This document shows, piece after piece, positions 30,244-40,364 of a DNA stretch of 64,000 bases. Numbering within the stretch: position 1 is the stretch's first letter; each line of letters opens with the position of its first letter. The notes below the pieces were generated by a model. That model had not been told where the DNA came from. It worked only from the letters and a program-made list of their open reading frames with translations, and made no database searches. The position numbers were made by a program, and so were the translations under genes. Origin of the DNA: Sutcliffiella horikoshii (GTDB lineage Bacteria > Bacillota > Bacilli > Bacillales > Bacillaceae_I); contig NZ_JAIVKY010000001.1 of assembly GCF_020524325.1 (NCBI RefSeq), positions 1-64,000 on the forward strand, written 5' to 3'.

Positions 30244-30435
30244 GTGATTCCCTCCCGACATTTATCTTGGGATTTTCATTTTCTAGTAAGGATATAATCT
30301 ATGACACTATATGTGTATGATGTTGTCCTAATTAAATATGACTACTTTAATAGAAAATTCATCCCTTTTCCCTCTTTATTTTTATATATGGTTAATAAGC
30401 AAGAATTAGTGGGGCATTATGTTTCATGTAAATAA

Positions 30436-30478
30436 AACAAAAAACCCTTCTTTAGAATGTATTCTCTAAAAAAGGGTT
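30436..30478 (-). terminator. Terminator of yphE-yphF
   Basis: Minus strand: AACCCTT plus TTTTAGAGAAT, short loop, ATTCTAAAG plus AAGGGTT, then TTTTG. Confidence 0.8.
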
Positions 30479-30491
30479 CATGACAACTATT

Positions 30492-31223
30492 CTATTCTTT
30501 ATTTAAAAACACTGGTTCATTGTTCTCATCTACCGTGTAGGGAAGCGAGAAAGCAGGTACAAACACGGAATGATCCACGATAATGTCACGGATGTCATCC
30601 CCTGATTTGTAATTATGTTCATGTTCTTTCAGAAAATCGTACAAGTCAATAGAATAATCCAATTGAGCTTGTCCTGCGTTATTTAAGACAAATGGCAAGT
30701 TTTTACCAGAGATTGGACTCTCTGCAAAAGGCTCTGATTCATAGCCGAGTTTTTCCCAATCCAATTTGAATGCTTGATCATTGATTACTTCTTTGATCGG
30801 GGCATATCCATTATTCGAGCGCTTGTACATATCTATTCTGATATTAATATCGCGGATTTGTTCGGCCACCCGAAGGTCAATCAGCTTCACTTTAGGATCT
30901 TCTTCAACATCTACAAGAACATAAAGATAGACTCCACCGCTCTCAAAAGCCGTTCCAGGAGGTTCTTGTATGTATCGTGGAGAAAGTTTATTAAAATCAA
31001 TCGGATACTTTTGATAGATCGGTGTCTCCATATCCCTGTCTTTGATAGGCAACAAGCCGCCAGATGCCTCGCGGTATTGATCGACTGAGGACTGTACCGC
31101 TTCTAGTTGATCTAAATAAGGTACTTGGTTTTCCGCTAAACGATCTTGGGGGTATAAACAACCTGAAAGGACGCTGCTTACCACCATAAGTCCTACTAGT
31201 AGAAAGAACCTATTTAATTTCAT
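30492..31223 (-). CDS. yphF: Lipoprotein YphF
   Basis: 243 residues. A lipoprotein signal peptide ends in LSGC with the lipidated Cys at about residue 22. The mature part is hydrophilic, with two similar segments (EAVQSSVDQYREASGGLLPI and a second containing RIDMYKRSNNGYAPI), suggesting an internal duplication. Function unknown. It follows yphE by 21 bp. Confidence 0.8.
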   Translation of the reverse strand: MKLNRFFLLVGLMVVSSVLSGCLYPQDRLAENQVPYLDQLEAVQSSVDQYREASGGLLPIKDRDMETPIYQKYPIDFNKLSPRYIQEPPGTAFESGGVYLYVLVDVEEDPKVKLIDLRVAEQIRDINIRIDMYKRSNNGYAPIKEVINDQAFKLDWEKLGYESEPFAESPISGKNLPFVLNNAGQAQLDYSIDLYDFLKEHEHNYKSGDDIRDIIVDHSVFVPAFSLPYTVDENNEPVFLNKE

Positions 31224-31244
31224 AAATTATTCCTTCCTTCATCA

Positions 31245-31451
31245 TTATTGCTCCGGTACAGGGCCACTGAATACAACATAAAAAATAATTAGACCGGCAA
31301 GTAGAATCAATAAAAAAGCAACCGTATTCAAAATACCTCTGATAATGTTGTTTTTCACCTTGAATCTAGTAAAATAAACCGTTAACACGGAAATAATCAT
31401 GAATCCCATCGCTACAAACGATATCCACATCTTCATTAATGCAGGTGACAT
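31245..31451 (-). CDS. yphE: DUF2768 membrane protein YphE
   Basis: 68 residues from the ATG at 31451, preceded by AAAGGAGAG. Two membrane helices (about 6-28 and 38-62) are joined by a basic loop. Family DUF2768, restricted to Bacillaceae spore-formers as far as I know; function unknown. Confidence 0.8.
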   Translation of the reverse strand: MSPALMKMWISFVAMGFMIISVLTVYFTRFKVKNNIIRGILNTVAFLLILLAGLIIFYVVFSGPVPEQ

Positions 31452-31509
31452 CCTCATCTCTCCTTTTCCGTGAAACATTATAGCATAAGATATACATGAA
31501 ATGAAACAA

Positions 31510-31548
31510 CAAAAAAGCTGAAGTAAAAGGGGCCCTTTTTACTTCAGC
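31510..31548 (-). terminator. Unassigned intrinsic terminator upstream of yphE
   Basis: Minus strand: GCTGAAGTAAAA, GGG-CCC core, TTTTACTTCAGC, then TTTTTTG: a strong terminator. gpsA already has its own at 32184-32214, so this one ends some other transcript or acts as an attenuator for yphE-yphF. Only a possible 25-codon frame lies just upstream (minus strand, about 31568-31642). Confidence 0.8.
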
Positions 31549-31791
31549 ATTAATAGAAAGACTAAATAATCCAATCCCACAGCTCAACCAGTGATATCCT
31601 CATACACATCTTATGCGGCACTTTACATACATGCATCGCCAAATGCCTATTTATCGCAAAAAAGCTTGTAAAAATTATGGATTTCTTTCCTGAGCACCCT
31701 CCTATGGTTTCTTCTTTATAAGTTATGCACTGATGAGGGATGGGTGTTTGTATATTTTATGTATAGATTTATAAGAAAGATTGGATTTTGG

Positions 31792-32138
31792 TTGATCGCC
31801 GCTGTTCCTTTCCGCAAATGGCTTCGCTTTCCGCGGGACGGTGCTTGAGCCTCCTCGCAACACTTCAGGGGTCTCAAGCTACCGTTACTCCCCTGCTGGA
31901 GTCTTCGCAATTTGCTCCAATCCACAGCTAGAAATTACATTGAGATACGTCAATGCTTTTCAAGGTATCTCCATTAGATGGTTTTCTTTAACCTAAATTA
32001 AATGAAGTAACCTAGTTGATTGCAGTGGAAGGCGCGCAGACGCCCGCGGGAGGAAGGGACAGGTGAGACCCCGGAGGCGTAGCCGAGGAGGCTCACGGAC
32101 CGCCCGCAGGCAAGCGAAGCGCCTGGAACGAAAATCAA
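31792..32138. repeat. Composite inverted repeat element, copy 1
   Basis: A roughly 140-bp GC-rich module (31792-31930), an AT-rich centre of about 70 bp, and a second module in inverse orientation (about 32010-32138). Both halves share GCTTCGCTT, TGAGCCTCCTCG and GGGGTCTCA in their common orientation. Apparent reading frames inside are non-coding by comparison with the other copies. Confidence 0.85.
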
Positions 32139-32183
32139 TCGAAATATCAAATTTCTAACTCTTTTAAAATTGCCCTTAAACGA

Positions 32184-32214
32184 ACAAAAGCCCCTTCGTA
32201 ACACAAAGGGGCTT
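32184..32214 (-). terminator. Terminator of gpsA
   Basis: Minus strand: AAGCCCCTT, 9-nt loop, AAGGGGCTT, then TTGTTC. Confidence 0.8.
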
Positions 32215-32220
32215 CTTAAT

Positions 32221-33258
32221 TCACTGGACTCTGTCGCCTAGAAGCTGCGCTAGATCATCCAATTCGGTTGTCTTGGAACGGCTCATCAGTTCATCCACCG
32301 CATCTTTAGGATCCACTCCATCAAACAATACATGATAAAGTGCAGATGTTAGCGGCATTTTCACTTCAAGCTTTTGTGAGAGCTGGTAGGCAGCCTTAGT
32401 TGTGCGTACACCTTCTACCACCATTCCCATGTTATCTAATACCTCTTCAAGCTTCATGCCTTTCCCCAACATGTTTCCTGCTCTCCAGTTTCTACTGTGA
32501 ACACTTGTACATGTAACGATAAGGTCCCCCATCCCTGTCAAACCAAGGAAAGTGAGTGGATTGGCACCAAGGCAGCTCCCAAGGCGCGCAATTTCAGCCA
32601 GCCCCCTTGTAATTAAAGCTGCTTTTGCGTTGTCCCCATATCCAAGTCCATCTGTAATACCGGCAGCCAACGCAATGATGTTCTTAAGAGATCCACCGAT
32701 TTCTACTCCTACAACATCCGTATTTGTATATACACGGAAATGCTGGTTGATAAATAGGTCCTGTACCTTTTCAGCAGCCTCAGCATTAAGTGAAGCAGCT
32801 GTAACCGTGGTAGGCTGTCTCATACTTACTTCTTCTGCATGGCTAGGTCCTGAAAGAACGACAACGGCTTCGCGGATAGATTCAGGTATTTCATCTTCTA
32901 TCACTTCCGATACCCTTAAATGTGTATCTGGTTCAATTCCTTTACTAACGTGAACAAATAATGCAGGTGCCTTTAAATAACCTTTTAGTTGTTGGCACAC
33001 TTCCCTCATTGCCTTGGTAGGTACTGCAAGCACTATGGCTTCTACAGATTCAACCGCCTCTTCCATAGACGTGAACCCTACAATCTTTTCGGATAGCTTA
33101 ATATTCTTTAAGTATTTTTCATTCGTATGGGATTGATTGATTTCATCAATTTGAGCTTGTTTATGCCCCCATAGACGAACTTCATGATTATTGTCGGCAA
33201 GTACCATTGCAAGGGCAGTTCCCCAGCTTCCCGCTCCCAATACAGCAACCTTTTTCAC
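32221..33258 (-). CDS. gpsA: Glycerol-3-phosphate dehydrogenase [NAD(P)+]
   Basis: 345 residues. [10 protein letters not shown] (about 8-17) binds the cofactor; SGPSHAEEV and the catalytic-lysine segment [12 protein letters not shown] near residue 190 are intact. It makes sn-glycerol-3-phosphate for phospholipids. It follows der by 17 bp. Confidence 0.96.
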   Translation of the reverse strand: MKKVAVLGAGSWGTALAMVLADNNHEVRLWGHKQAQIDEINQSHTNEKYLKNIKLSEKIVGFTSMEEAVESVEAIVLAVPTKAMREVCQQLKGYLKAPALFVHVSKGIEPDTHLRVSEVIEDEIPESIREAVVVLSGPSHAEEVSMRQPTTVTAASLNAEAAEKVQDLFINQHFRVYTNTDVVGVEIGGSLKNIIALAAGITDGLGYGDNAKAALITRGLAEIARLGSCLGANPLTFLGLTGMGDLIVTCTSVHSRNWRAGNMLGKGMKLEEVLDNMGMVVEGVRTTKAAYQLSQKLEVKMPLTSALYHVLFDGVDPKDAVDELMSRSKTTELDDLAQLLGDRVQ

Positions 33259-33275
33259 TGACTCACTCCTCCCTT

Positions 33276-34586
33276 TTACTTTCGTGGACGTGCGATTAGT
33301 TTAATAGGTGTTCCCTCGAAGCCAAATGCATCTCTGATACGATTTTCTAAGAAACGTTTGTAGGAGAAGTGCAGAAGCTCTGGATCATTAACGAAAATAA
33401 CAAAGGTAGGCGGCTTTACTGCAACCTGTGTCGCATAGTAAATTTTCAAGCGCTGGCCTTTATCGGTTGGCGTAGGATTCATTGCCACTGCATCCATGAT
33501 AACATCATTCAACACAGTTGTTACCACACGCATGGCGTGATTTTCACTTGCCATGTCGATTTTAGGAATAAGTGTATGGACTCGCTTTTTAGTTTTAGCA
33601 GATAAGAAGACAATCGGTGCATAATCCAAGAACAAGAAGTGATCTCTGATTTTTTGCTCAAATTCCTTCATAGTCTTTTCATCTTTTTCCACAGCATCCC
33701 ACTTGTTTACTACTATAACAATGGCTCTTCCTGCTTCATGTGCATATCCTGCGATCTTTTTGTCTTGCTCAATGATTCCTTCTTCCCCGTTGATTACAAC
33801 CAAAACAACGTCAGAACGCTCAATGGCACGTAAGGCACGTAGTACACTGTATTTCTCTGTTGTCTCGTAAACTTTTCCTTTTTTACGCATACCTGCTGTA
33901 TCAATGATAACGTAATCTTTCCCGTCATAAGAATAAGGAGTGTCAATAGCATCTCTAGTTGTACCTGCAATGTCACTTACAATAACGCGGTCTTCACCAA
34001 GCAAAGCGTTCACAAGGGATGATTTCCCAACGTTTGGACGGCCGATTAATGAGAATTTAATAATATCCTCATCATATTCCTCTTCTTCGTCTTTCGGGAA
34101 GTTCTCTATGACAAAATCAAGCAGGTCTCCAAGTCCTAAGCCATGTGATCCTGAGATTGGAATCGGCTCACCAAAACCTAGAGCGTAAAAGTCATATAAT
34201 GTATCTCTCATGTCAGGGTTGTCTACTTTATTAACAGCAACTACCACAGGCTTTTTAGAACGATAAAGAATTTTTGCTACCTCTTCATCGGCTGTTGTCA
34301 ACCCTTCACGGCCGTTAGTCATAAAAATGATGACATCCGCTTCGTCAATAGCGATTTCTGCCTGTTCACGAATTTGAGTCATGAACGGTGCATCACTAAT
34401 TTCTATTCCACCTGTATCAATAATATTAAAATATTGGTTTAACCATTCTCCGGAGCTGTATATTCTATCTCTAGTTACTCCTGGTACATCTTCTACGATG
34501 GAAATTCTCTCTCCGACGATTCTGTTAAATATTGTGGATTTCCCCACGTTTGGTCTTCCAACGATCGCTACGGTTGGTTTTGGCAT
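33276..34586 (-). CDS. der: Ribosome-assembly GTPase Der
   Basis: 436 residues from the ATG at 34586 (GGAGGGTGG upstream), equal to B. subtilis Der (EngA/YphC). Two G domains: [17 protein letters not shown] (about 10-165) and [17 protein letters not shown] (about 178-345), followed by a KH-like domain ending IKLIARPRK. Essential for 50S subunit maturation. Confidence 0.97.
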   Translation of the reverse strand: MPKPTVAIVGRPNVGKSTIFNRIVGERISIVEDVPGVTRDRIYSSGEWLNQYFNIIDTGGIEISDAPFMTQIREQAEIAIDEADVIIFMTNGREGLTTADEEVAKILYRSKKPVVVAVNKVDNPDMRDTLYDFYALGFGEPIPISGSHGLGLGDLLDFVIENFPKDEEEEYDEDIIKFSLIGRPNVGKSSLVNALLGEDRVIVSDIAGTTRDAIDTPYSYDGKDYVIIDTAGMRKKGKVYETTEKYSVLRALRAIERSDVVLVVINGEEGIIEQDKKIAGYAHEAGRAIVIVVNKWDAVEKDEKTMKEFEQKIRDHFLFLDYAPIVFLSAKTKKRVHTLIPKIDMASENHAMRVVTTVLNDVIMDAVAMNPTPTDKGQRLKIYYATQVAVKPPTFVIFVNDPELLHFSYKRFLENRIRDAFGFEGTPIKLIARPRK

Positions 34587-34701
34587 GGTGACCACCCTCC
34601 CATTTTTCTATAAAATGTATGTAATATTTCTTTCATACTAATCCATTGATTCTCTTAGTCTTTACTAAAGAATGTTTTAGGATACTTTGTTGTATCTTCT
34701 A

Positions 34702-34730
34702 ATAAAAGAAACCCTCCTGCATAGGAAGGT
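34702..34730 (-). terminator. Probable terminator of the yphA-yphB group
   Basis: Minus strand: ACCTTCCT, ATGC loop, AGGAGGGT (one G-U pair), then TTCTTTT. Confidence 0.6.
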
Positions 34731-34803
34731 CTAACTTGAATAGTTTAACATTATTCCCCGCAATAAGGAAGTCTGACTTTTTGCAAAGTGATAAAGTTAA
34801 ATC

Positions 34804-34989
34804 TTAATGTTTGACAATAACATATAATTCTTCACCTAACCCGTGTGCAATTCCGTCTAGTATCGCCTCAAGGTTTGCTGCTACAAATTCCATTTCCTCT
34901 TTTGTTTCACAGGTGAAAATAGGAGCTCCTCCGGCTACTTTACTGGCATTGGTCGTAATTACAGCAAGTATATATTTCTCAACTTCCAT
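34804..34989 (-). CDS. Small subunit associated with the YIEGIA membrane protein
   Basis: 61 residues, soluble, alpha/beta, starting MEVEKYILAVITTN. It overlaps the end of the YIEGIA-family gene by 11 bp, so the two are translationally coupled. I recall that this small family is annotated as a capping-complex subunit of the YIEGIA protein; the function of the complex is not known to me. Confidence 0.7.
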   Translation of the reverse strand: MEVEKYILAVITTNASKVAGGAPIFTCETKEEMEFVAANLEAILDGIAHGLGEELYVIVKH

Positions 34990-35878
34990 CCTTCTTGTTC
35001 ACCTTTTCCTTCAAGTTTTTCGTAGGCATTCTTATTGCATTTTCCAATGTTGGTACCCGTTCAAGAATTGCCATCCCTATTTCCAAATCCTGCTCTTGTG
35101 GTAGTAGAAACACTCCTACACGTCCATCATCTAAATCCCTTTTAGCCAATGGGACAAGCGCTGGCGTTCCAGAATCACGATACACTCCAAGTGCTGTGGA
35201 CATGTCATGCAGAATTGCTTGTCTCTGCCCCAGGTTCGCTATCGTCGTTCTCGCATTGAAGTTCTTCGGCTTTAAAATAAAGCCCATCCCATATTGCAAT
35301 ACTTCTTTTTGGCGATCAGGTAATCCAATATTCATGATGTAGATATTATCAACATACAGGCCTGCTCCATCAAAATGGGGCTTCACGTACTCAATATCTA
35401 CAATATCCTTCAATTGCCCACCAGTCATCAATTTATGAGATAGGAGTGCCGCAGAAATACCAACAACTAATCCTACCCAAATGTTCGCTGCCAAATAGGC
35501 AAGTGTGGCCAAAAAAGCTGTAATCATGACAAGATAGTTTCTTCCTTCAAAGGCAATGGCAATTCCTTCAATATATGTACTCCCTCTTGGTACCAATTCA
35601 AAAGCATCCAGTTCGGTAAGTGTGTTTCTTTCCATATTTCTAACATCTCGAAATTGAGATGCCGCCAGAGCTAGAAATGTAATAGCTGCAAACTCTTCTT
35701 CCATGATGGCAGGAACTGCAATTGTCCCTAAACCTGATGCGATAAAAGCGAGTGATAAGTGTATGATTTTACCATGCAAATAGGTAGGATACTGACGATA
35801 ATCCGTCACAAGCATATATAGCCTTGTCGCTAACCCTATTAATACCCCAAAAATAATGGGTAATGTATACTCATTCAT
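34979..35878 (-). CDS. yphB: YIEGIA-family membrane protein YphB
   Basis: 299 residues. About five hydrophobic segments fill the N-terminal 155 residues, and STYIEGIAIAFEG (about 99-111) is the motif that names the family. The C-terminal half is soluble and basic at its end. The start overlaps the yphA stop by ATGA. Restricted to spore-formers; function unknown. Confidence 0.8.
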   Translation of the reverse strand: MNEYTLPIIFGVLIGLATRLYMLVTDYRQYPTYLHGKIIHLSLAFIASGLGTIAVPAIMEEEFAAITFLALAASQFRDVRNMERNTLTELDAFELVPRGSTYIEGIAIAFEGRNYLVMITAFLATLAYLAANIWVGLVVGISAALLSHKLMTGGQLKDIVDIEYVKPHFDGAGLYVDNIYIMNIGLPDRQKEVLQYGMGFILKPKNFNARTTIANLGQRQAILHDMSTALGVYRDSGTPALVPLAKRDLDDGRVGVFLLPQEQDLEIGMAILERVPTLENAIRMPTKNLKEKVNKKDGS

Positions 35879-36480
35879 CCTTGTCTCTCCCTTACGCGCT
35901 TTTGTATTAAGGAATCTAGCTGTATTGTCAACGTTTCAAACATCATCCATGTCGCCATCCCAGCAGAAGATAATGCAAGAACCGCCAAAAACTCAAATGA
36001 ACCAATATTCGAATAGGAAAAGATGCGATCCGTTACTATACTGCGTAAAATCTCACCAAGTAAGACTCCCGTCAGCATGAACACGAACCTTTCTCTTTTT
36101 GTTTTAAAAAGCAACAATGATAAATATAAAATAATAACAGATAGCAACCATGTCCTATCTAGAAAAATCCAGACCGGATCATATATTTCAAAAATGATAA
36201 AACACACATACGCCAATGCAACCGTACAAATGGAAAAGTAATGCAACATGTATTTTTGCTTTAGTGAATTCACTAACATAATAAGAGCAGTAATGGCCAG
36301 TACAAGAAAAGAGGCAGTTATGGTGAAACCGAAGATTTGTACAGTAGTGCCAGAGCCGGCTATTACAAGTAACAAAAGGATAGACAAAAAAGTTCTAGTT
36401 GCAGATTTCGGAAAGAAAAATGTAATAATAATCCAACCCATCCAACTTATAAAATAAAAGTACTGACCTGTTATTTCCAT
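35875..36480 (-). CDS. yphA: Membrane protein YphA
   Basis: 201 residues from the ATG at 36480 (AGGAGGGAG upstream; the frame opening at TTG 36501 includes the ribosome-binding site). Six to seven membrane helices. It begins a three-gene overlapping set with yphB and the small subunit, matching B. subtilis order. Function unknown. Confidence 0.78.
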   Translation of the reverse strand: MEITGQYFYFISWMGWIIITFFFPKSATRTFLSILLLLVIAGSGTTVQIFGFTITASFLVLAITALIMLVNSLKQKYMLHYFSICTVALAYVCFIIFEIYDPVWIFLDRTWLLSVIILYLSLLLFKTKRERFVFMLTGVLLGEILRSIVTDRIFSYSNIGSFEFLAVLALSSAGMATWMMFETLTIQLDSLIQKRVRERQG

Positions 36481-36603
36481 TTTTCTCCCTCCTCTCACCA
36501 AATCATTATGCCTAAAAATAGAGCATACTAATCATTCACCACAGTATGTTTTTACCGATTAAGCAAATAATATGAAACAGATTCTTAGAAAAGAGGTGAT
36601 CAT

Positions 36604-36735
36604 ATGGGAAAAGATAGACAAGAACGAAAACTGAAAGCCCAAAAAAGAACGGAATCAGACCGCGATCAATCTCTAAAGTATCCGGGAGCAACAACTATGG
36701 AAGGCCCTGAAGGAGCAAGAGAGCGAAATAAATAA
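36604..36735 (+). CDS. ypzI: Small basic protein, YpzI family
   Basis: 43 residues, highly charged, beginning MGKDRQERKLK and containing SDRDQSLKYPGAT and EGPEGARERN. GAGGTGAT lies 6 bp upstream of the ATG. The pattern and the position next to yphA fit YpzI, a short conserved protein of Bacillus with no known function. It is divergent from yphA. Confidence 0.8.
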   Translation: MGKDRQERKLKAQKRTESDRDQSLKYPGATTMEGPEGARERNK

Positions 36736-36874
36736 GAAAATCGCTAACGCAACCTAAACCCACGTCCCAAAATCTTTTGGGGCGTTTCTCGCTTTTCGTA
36801 TTGCTTTGAAAAGTTGGATCGGATCTTTCCTTTGCGCTCATCTTTAACTAATCACCATTAGCTCCATATAGGCG

Positions 36875-37142
36875 ATGAGGACATCTCTTCCTCTTATTTC
36901 TCGTCACTAAGGTCTTCATAACCACGATGAGGACATCTCTTCCCCTTATTTCTCGTCACTAAGGTCTTCATAACCACGATGAAGACACCTCTCCCCCTTA
37001 TTTCTCGTCACTAAGGTCTTCATAACCACGATGAAGACACCTCTCCCCCTTATTTCTCGTCACTAAGGTCTTCATATCGACGATGGAGACACCTCTCCCC
37101 CTTATTTCTCGTCACCGAGGTCTTCATATCGACGATGAAGAA
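36875..37142. repeat. 52-bp tandem repeat, array 3 (5 units plus a partial)
   Basis: ATGAGGAC or ATGAAGAC starts at 36875, 36927, 36979, 37031, 37083 and 37135; GTCTTCAT at 36912, 36964, 37016, 37068 and 37120. All spacings are 52 bp. Junction hairpins have 7-nt loops (AACCACG, then ATCGACG). The array belongs to the same family as those at 1182 and 6513 and abuts composite element copy 2. Confidence 0.9.
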
Positions 37143-37165
37143 TTACTCTGAACATCCATTTTAAG

Positions 37166-37490
37166 TTGATTGGTTAAACTCCGCTGTTCCTTTCCGCAAA
37201 TGGCTTCGCTTTCCGCGGGACGGTGCTTGAGCCTCCTCGCTGCGCTGCGGGGTCTCAATCTACCGTTACTCCCCCGCTGGAGTCTCCGCCATTTGCTCCA
37301 ATCCACAGCTAGAAATTAAGAGGAACGAAATGTTAGTGCTTTTACAGATAACTCAGTTAGATGAATGCTTACAAGCCCTTAAGTAAATAAAGTCACCTTG
37401 TTGATTGAAGTAGAAGGCGCGAAGACGCCCGCGGGAGGAAGGGACAGGTGAGACCCAGAAGACACGCGAAGCCACTGAAAACTGAAATCT
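37166..37490. repeat. Composite inverted repeat element, copy 2 (right half shortened)
   Basis: The left module (37166-37315) is nearly identical to 31792-31930. The AT-rich centre is related to that of the other copies (GTTAGATGAATGC, then AAGTCACCTTG). The right module has an internal deletion after GTGAGACCC. Non-coding. Confidence 0.82.
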
Positions 37491-37506
37491 AATGTTAATT
37501 GTGATT

Positions 37507-37645
37507 TCTAGCTGGTGATTGGAGCAAAAGGCGAAGACTCCTGAGGGAGATAGCGCTAGGTGGAGACCCCACAGGCGCAGCCGAGGAGGCTCCAGCAGTG
37601 CCCCTAGGAAAGCGAAGCCGTTTGTGGAAATCAACAGCGGTGGAA
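37507..37645. repeat. Interspersed module, subfamily C (inverse of 28631-28757)
   Basis: Runs from TAGCTGGTGATTGGAGCAAA to GGAAATCAACAGCGG. It shares the GAGGGAGATAGCGCTAGGTG segment with the 28.6-kb element. Together with a fragment at about 37680-37752 it makes 37166-37752 a nest of four module copies. Open frames on both strands here come from the repeats. Confidence 0.8.
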
Positions 37646-37679
37646 CAATAATATCTAAAATCAATGACTTCTTCAGTCG

Positions 37680-37752
37680 CTTCGATACAAGCCGAGGATG
37701 CACACGGAACGCCCTCAGGCAAGCTAAGCGCCTGGAACGGAAATCAAACCGG
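37680..37752. repeat. Truncated module end
   Basis: Only the distal part is present, ending AAGCGCCTGGAACGGAAATC, matching 32110-32138 and 53295-53322. Confidence 0.65.
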
Positions 37753-37768
37753 TTTATAAACTTTCCCT

Positions 37769-37812
37769 CAAAAAAAAAACGCCTTCTTTCTATTAATCAG
37801 AAAGAAGGCGTT
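37769..37812 (-). terminator. Terminator of fni
   Basis: Minus strand: a perfect 14-bp stem AACGCCTTCTTTCT/AGAAAGAAGGCGTT with a 7-nt loop and a run of T. Confidence 0.92.
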
Positions 37813-37824
37813 GATTTGTGCATG

Positions 37825-38889
<1,065 letters not shown>

Positions 38890-38927
38890 TTATCACCTTG
38901 ACATCATCATTATTTGTATATCGTTTA

Positions 38928-40073
38928 TTATTTCTTAAGCTTGCTTAGTTTATCCCCGATCATTTCGCCCAATTGGAAACCGCCAGTGTCCTCTGATTGG
39001 TTATACTGACTGTAATCCTCTTCTTGTTCAGGCTCTTCTAACTCACGGATGCTTAAGGAAATTCTTTGATCTGATTCGTTTACATCCAACACTTTTACTT
39101 GTACTTTATCGCCTTCTGTTAAAACTTCATGCGGAGTACCGATGTGCTTGTTGGAGATTTGAGAGATATGAACCAAGCCTTCCACGCCAGGTAGTACTTC
39201 AACAAAAGCTCCGAAGGAAACCAGGCGTTTTACAACACCTTCTGTTACACTGCCTGCGGATAGCTTTTCTGATACTTGGGACCAAGGTCCAGGCAATGTT
39301 TCTTTAATTGATAGTGAAATTCTTTCATTATCACGATCTACAGAAAGAACTTTGACATTTACCTTTTGGCCTTCCGTCACAACATCTGAAGGTTTCCCTA
39401 CATGTTCATAGGACAATTGAGAAATATGAACTAATCCATCTACTCCACCTATATCAACAAATGCTCCAAAGTCAGTAATTCGTTGTACGGTACCTTCAAG
39501 CACTTGACCTGTTTCAATGGTATCTAACAATTGATGTTTTTTATTTTGCATCTCTTCCTCTACTACTGCACGGTGAGAGAGGATTACACGATTTTTCTCT
39601 TTTTCAAGTTCTACCACTTTAAACGTTAATGTTTTCCCTTTATAATCGGAAAAGTCATCAACAAAGTAATTTTCAACTAGGGAAGCAGGAACAAATCCTC
39701 GTACGCCAAGGTCGACCACAAGTCCACCTTTGACTACATCCTTAATTTCAGCTTCAAATACTTCTTTGGATTCGAATTTCTTTTGCAGATCTTCCCAAGC
39801 CAAGTCAGCATCCACCGCTTTTTTAGATAATACTAGTAATTCTTCTTCTACTTTTGTAACTTTAAGTTGAAGTTCCTGACCTTCTGAAACGACATCCGTC
39901 GCTTTTTCTACATGAAGGCTGGATAATTCACTTATTGGGATAATACCATCTAGCTTGCTGCCCTCAATCGAAACAAGGACCTGTTTTTCTTCTACCTTTG
40001 TAACTGTTCCAGTCACTGTGTTGCCAACTTCTAAATTGTTAACTTCTACTTGATTCATGTCTTCCACCATCAT
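38928..40073 (-). CDS. ypfD: S1 RNA-binding domain protein (ribosomal S1-like, YpfD)
   Basis: 381 residues from the ATG at 40073 (AGGAGGT upstream; the next codon is also ATG). Four S1 domains at about 15-80, 100-165, 186-252 and 272-340, each with the [16 protein letters not shown]-type core in the last two. This is the four-repeat form found in Bacillus, shorter than the six-repeat proteobacterial S1. Two hairpins lie in its leader (40118-40164). Confidence 0.9.
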   Translation of the reverse strand: MMVEDMNQVEVNNLEVGNTVTGTVTKVEEKQVLVSIEGSKLDGIIPISELSSLHVEKATDVVSEGQELQLKVTKVEEELLVLSKKAVDADLAWEDLQKKFESKEVFEAEIKDVVKGGLVVDLGVRGFVPASLVENYFVDDFSDYKGKTLTFKVVELEKEKNRVILSHRAVVEEEMQNKKHQLLDTIETGQVLEGTVQRITDFGAFVDIGGVDGLVHISQLSYEHVGKPSDVVTEGQKVNVKVLSVDRDNERISLSIKETLPGPWSQVSEKLSAGSVTEGVVKRLVSFGAFVEVLPGVEGLVHISQISNKHIGTPHEVLTEGDKVQVKVLDVNESDQRISLSIRELEEPEQEEDYSQYNQSEDTGGFQLGEMIGDKLSKLKK

Positions 40074-40117
40074 TATTACCTCCTCCATACAAACCAGCTA
40101 ATCCATTATTTATGTAA

Positions 40118-40164
40118 GTAACGGTAGACGTTACGTAAGCATGTCGGCTTATGCCGGTACATGC
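40118..40164 (-). promoter_or_regulatory. Tandem hairpins in the ypfD leader
   Basis: GTAACG/CGTTAC with a 5-nt loop (40118-40134) and GCATGT...ACATGC enclosing CGGC/GCCG (40139-40164). No U-run follows either. Function unknown; a ribosome-protein-like autoregulatory or stabilising role is a guess. Confidence 0.55.
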
Positions 40165-40364
40165 GAACTTAACAAAAGTTGCATTTGTTTCGTGTAATAA
40201 TTCATAAATTAACGGATGTTAACTTACTTGATTGATCGGACAGATCAATTAGAACTGCCAGGTGATAAATTAGCAGAAATAATCTAAACAAATTCCTACA
40301 TAATTTAGCTTCCTTCTACTAACTTCTAATAAATAGGACATTTTGTCAAGTCAAAACTCTTAAA

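Noticed and set aside
30244-30261. ATG start for spoIVA six codons upstream
   Set aside because: It would include the ribosome-binding site GGGAGGG; the TTG gives the exact family length.
31716-32204. Open frames of about 68 codons on the minus strand
   Set aside because: Same repeat family; frames are not conserved between copies at 37.2 and 53.0 kb.
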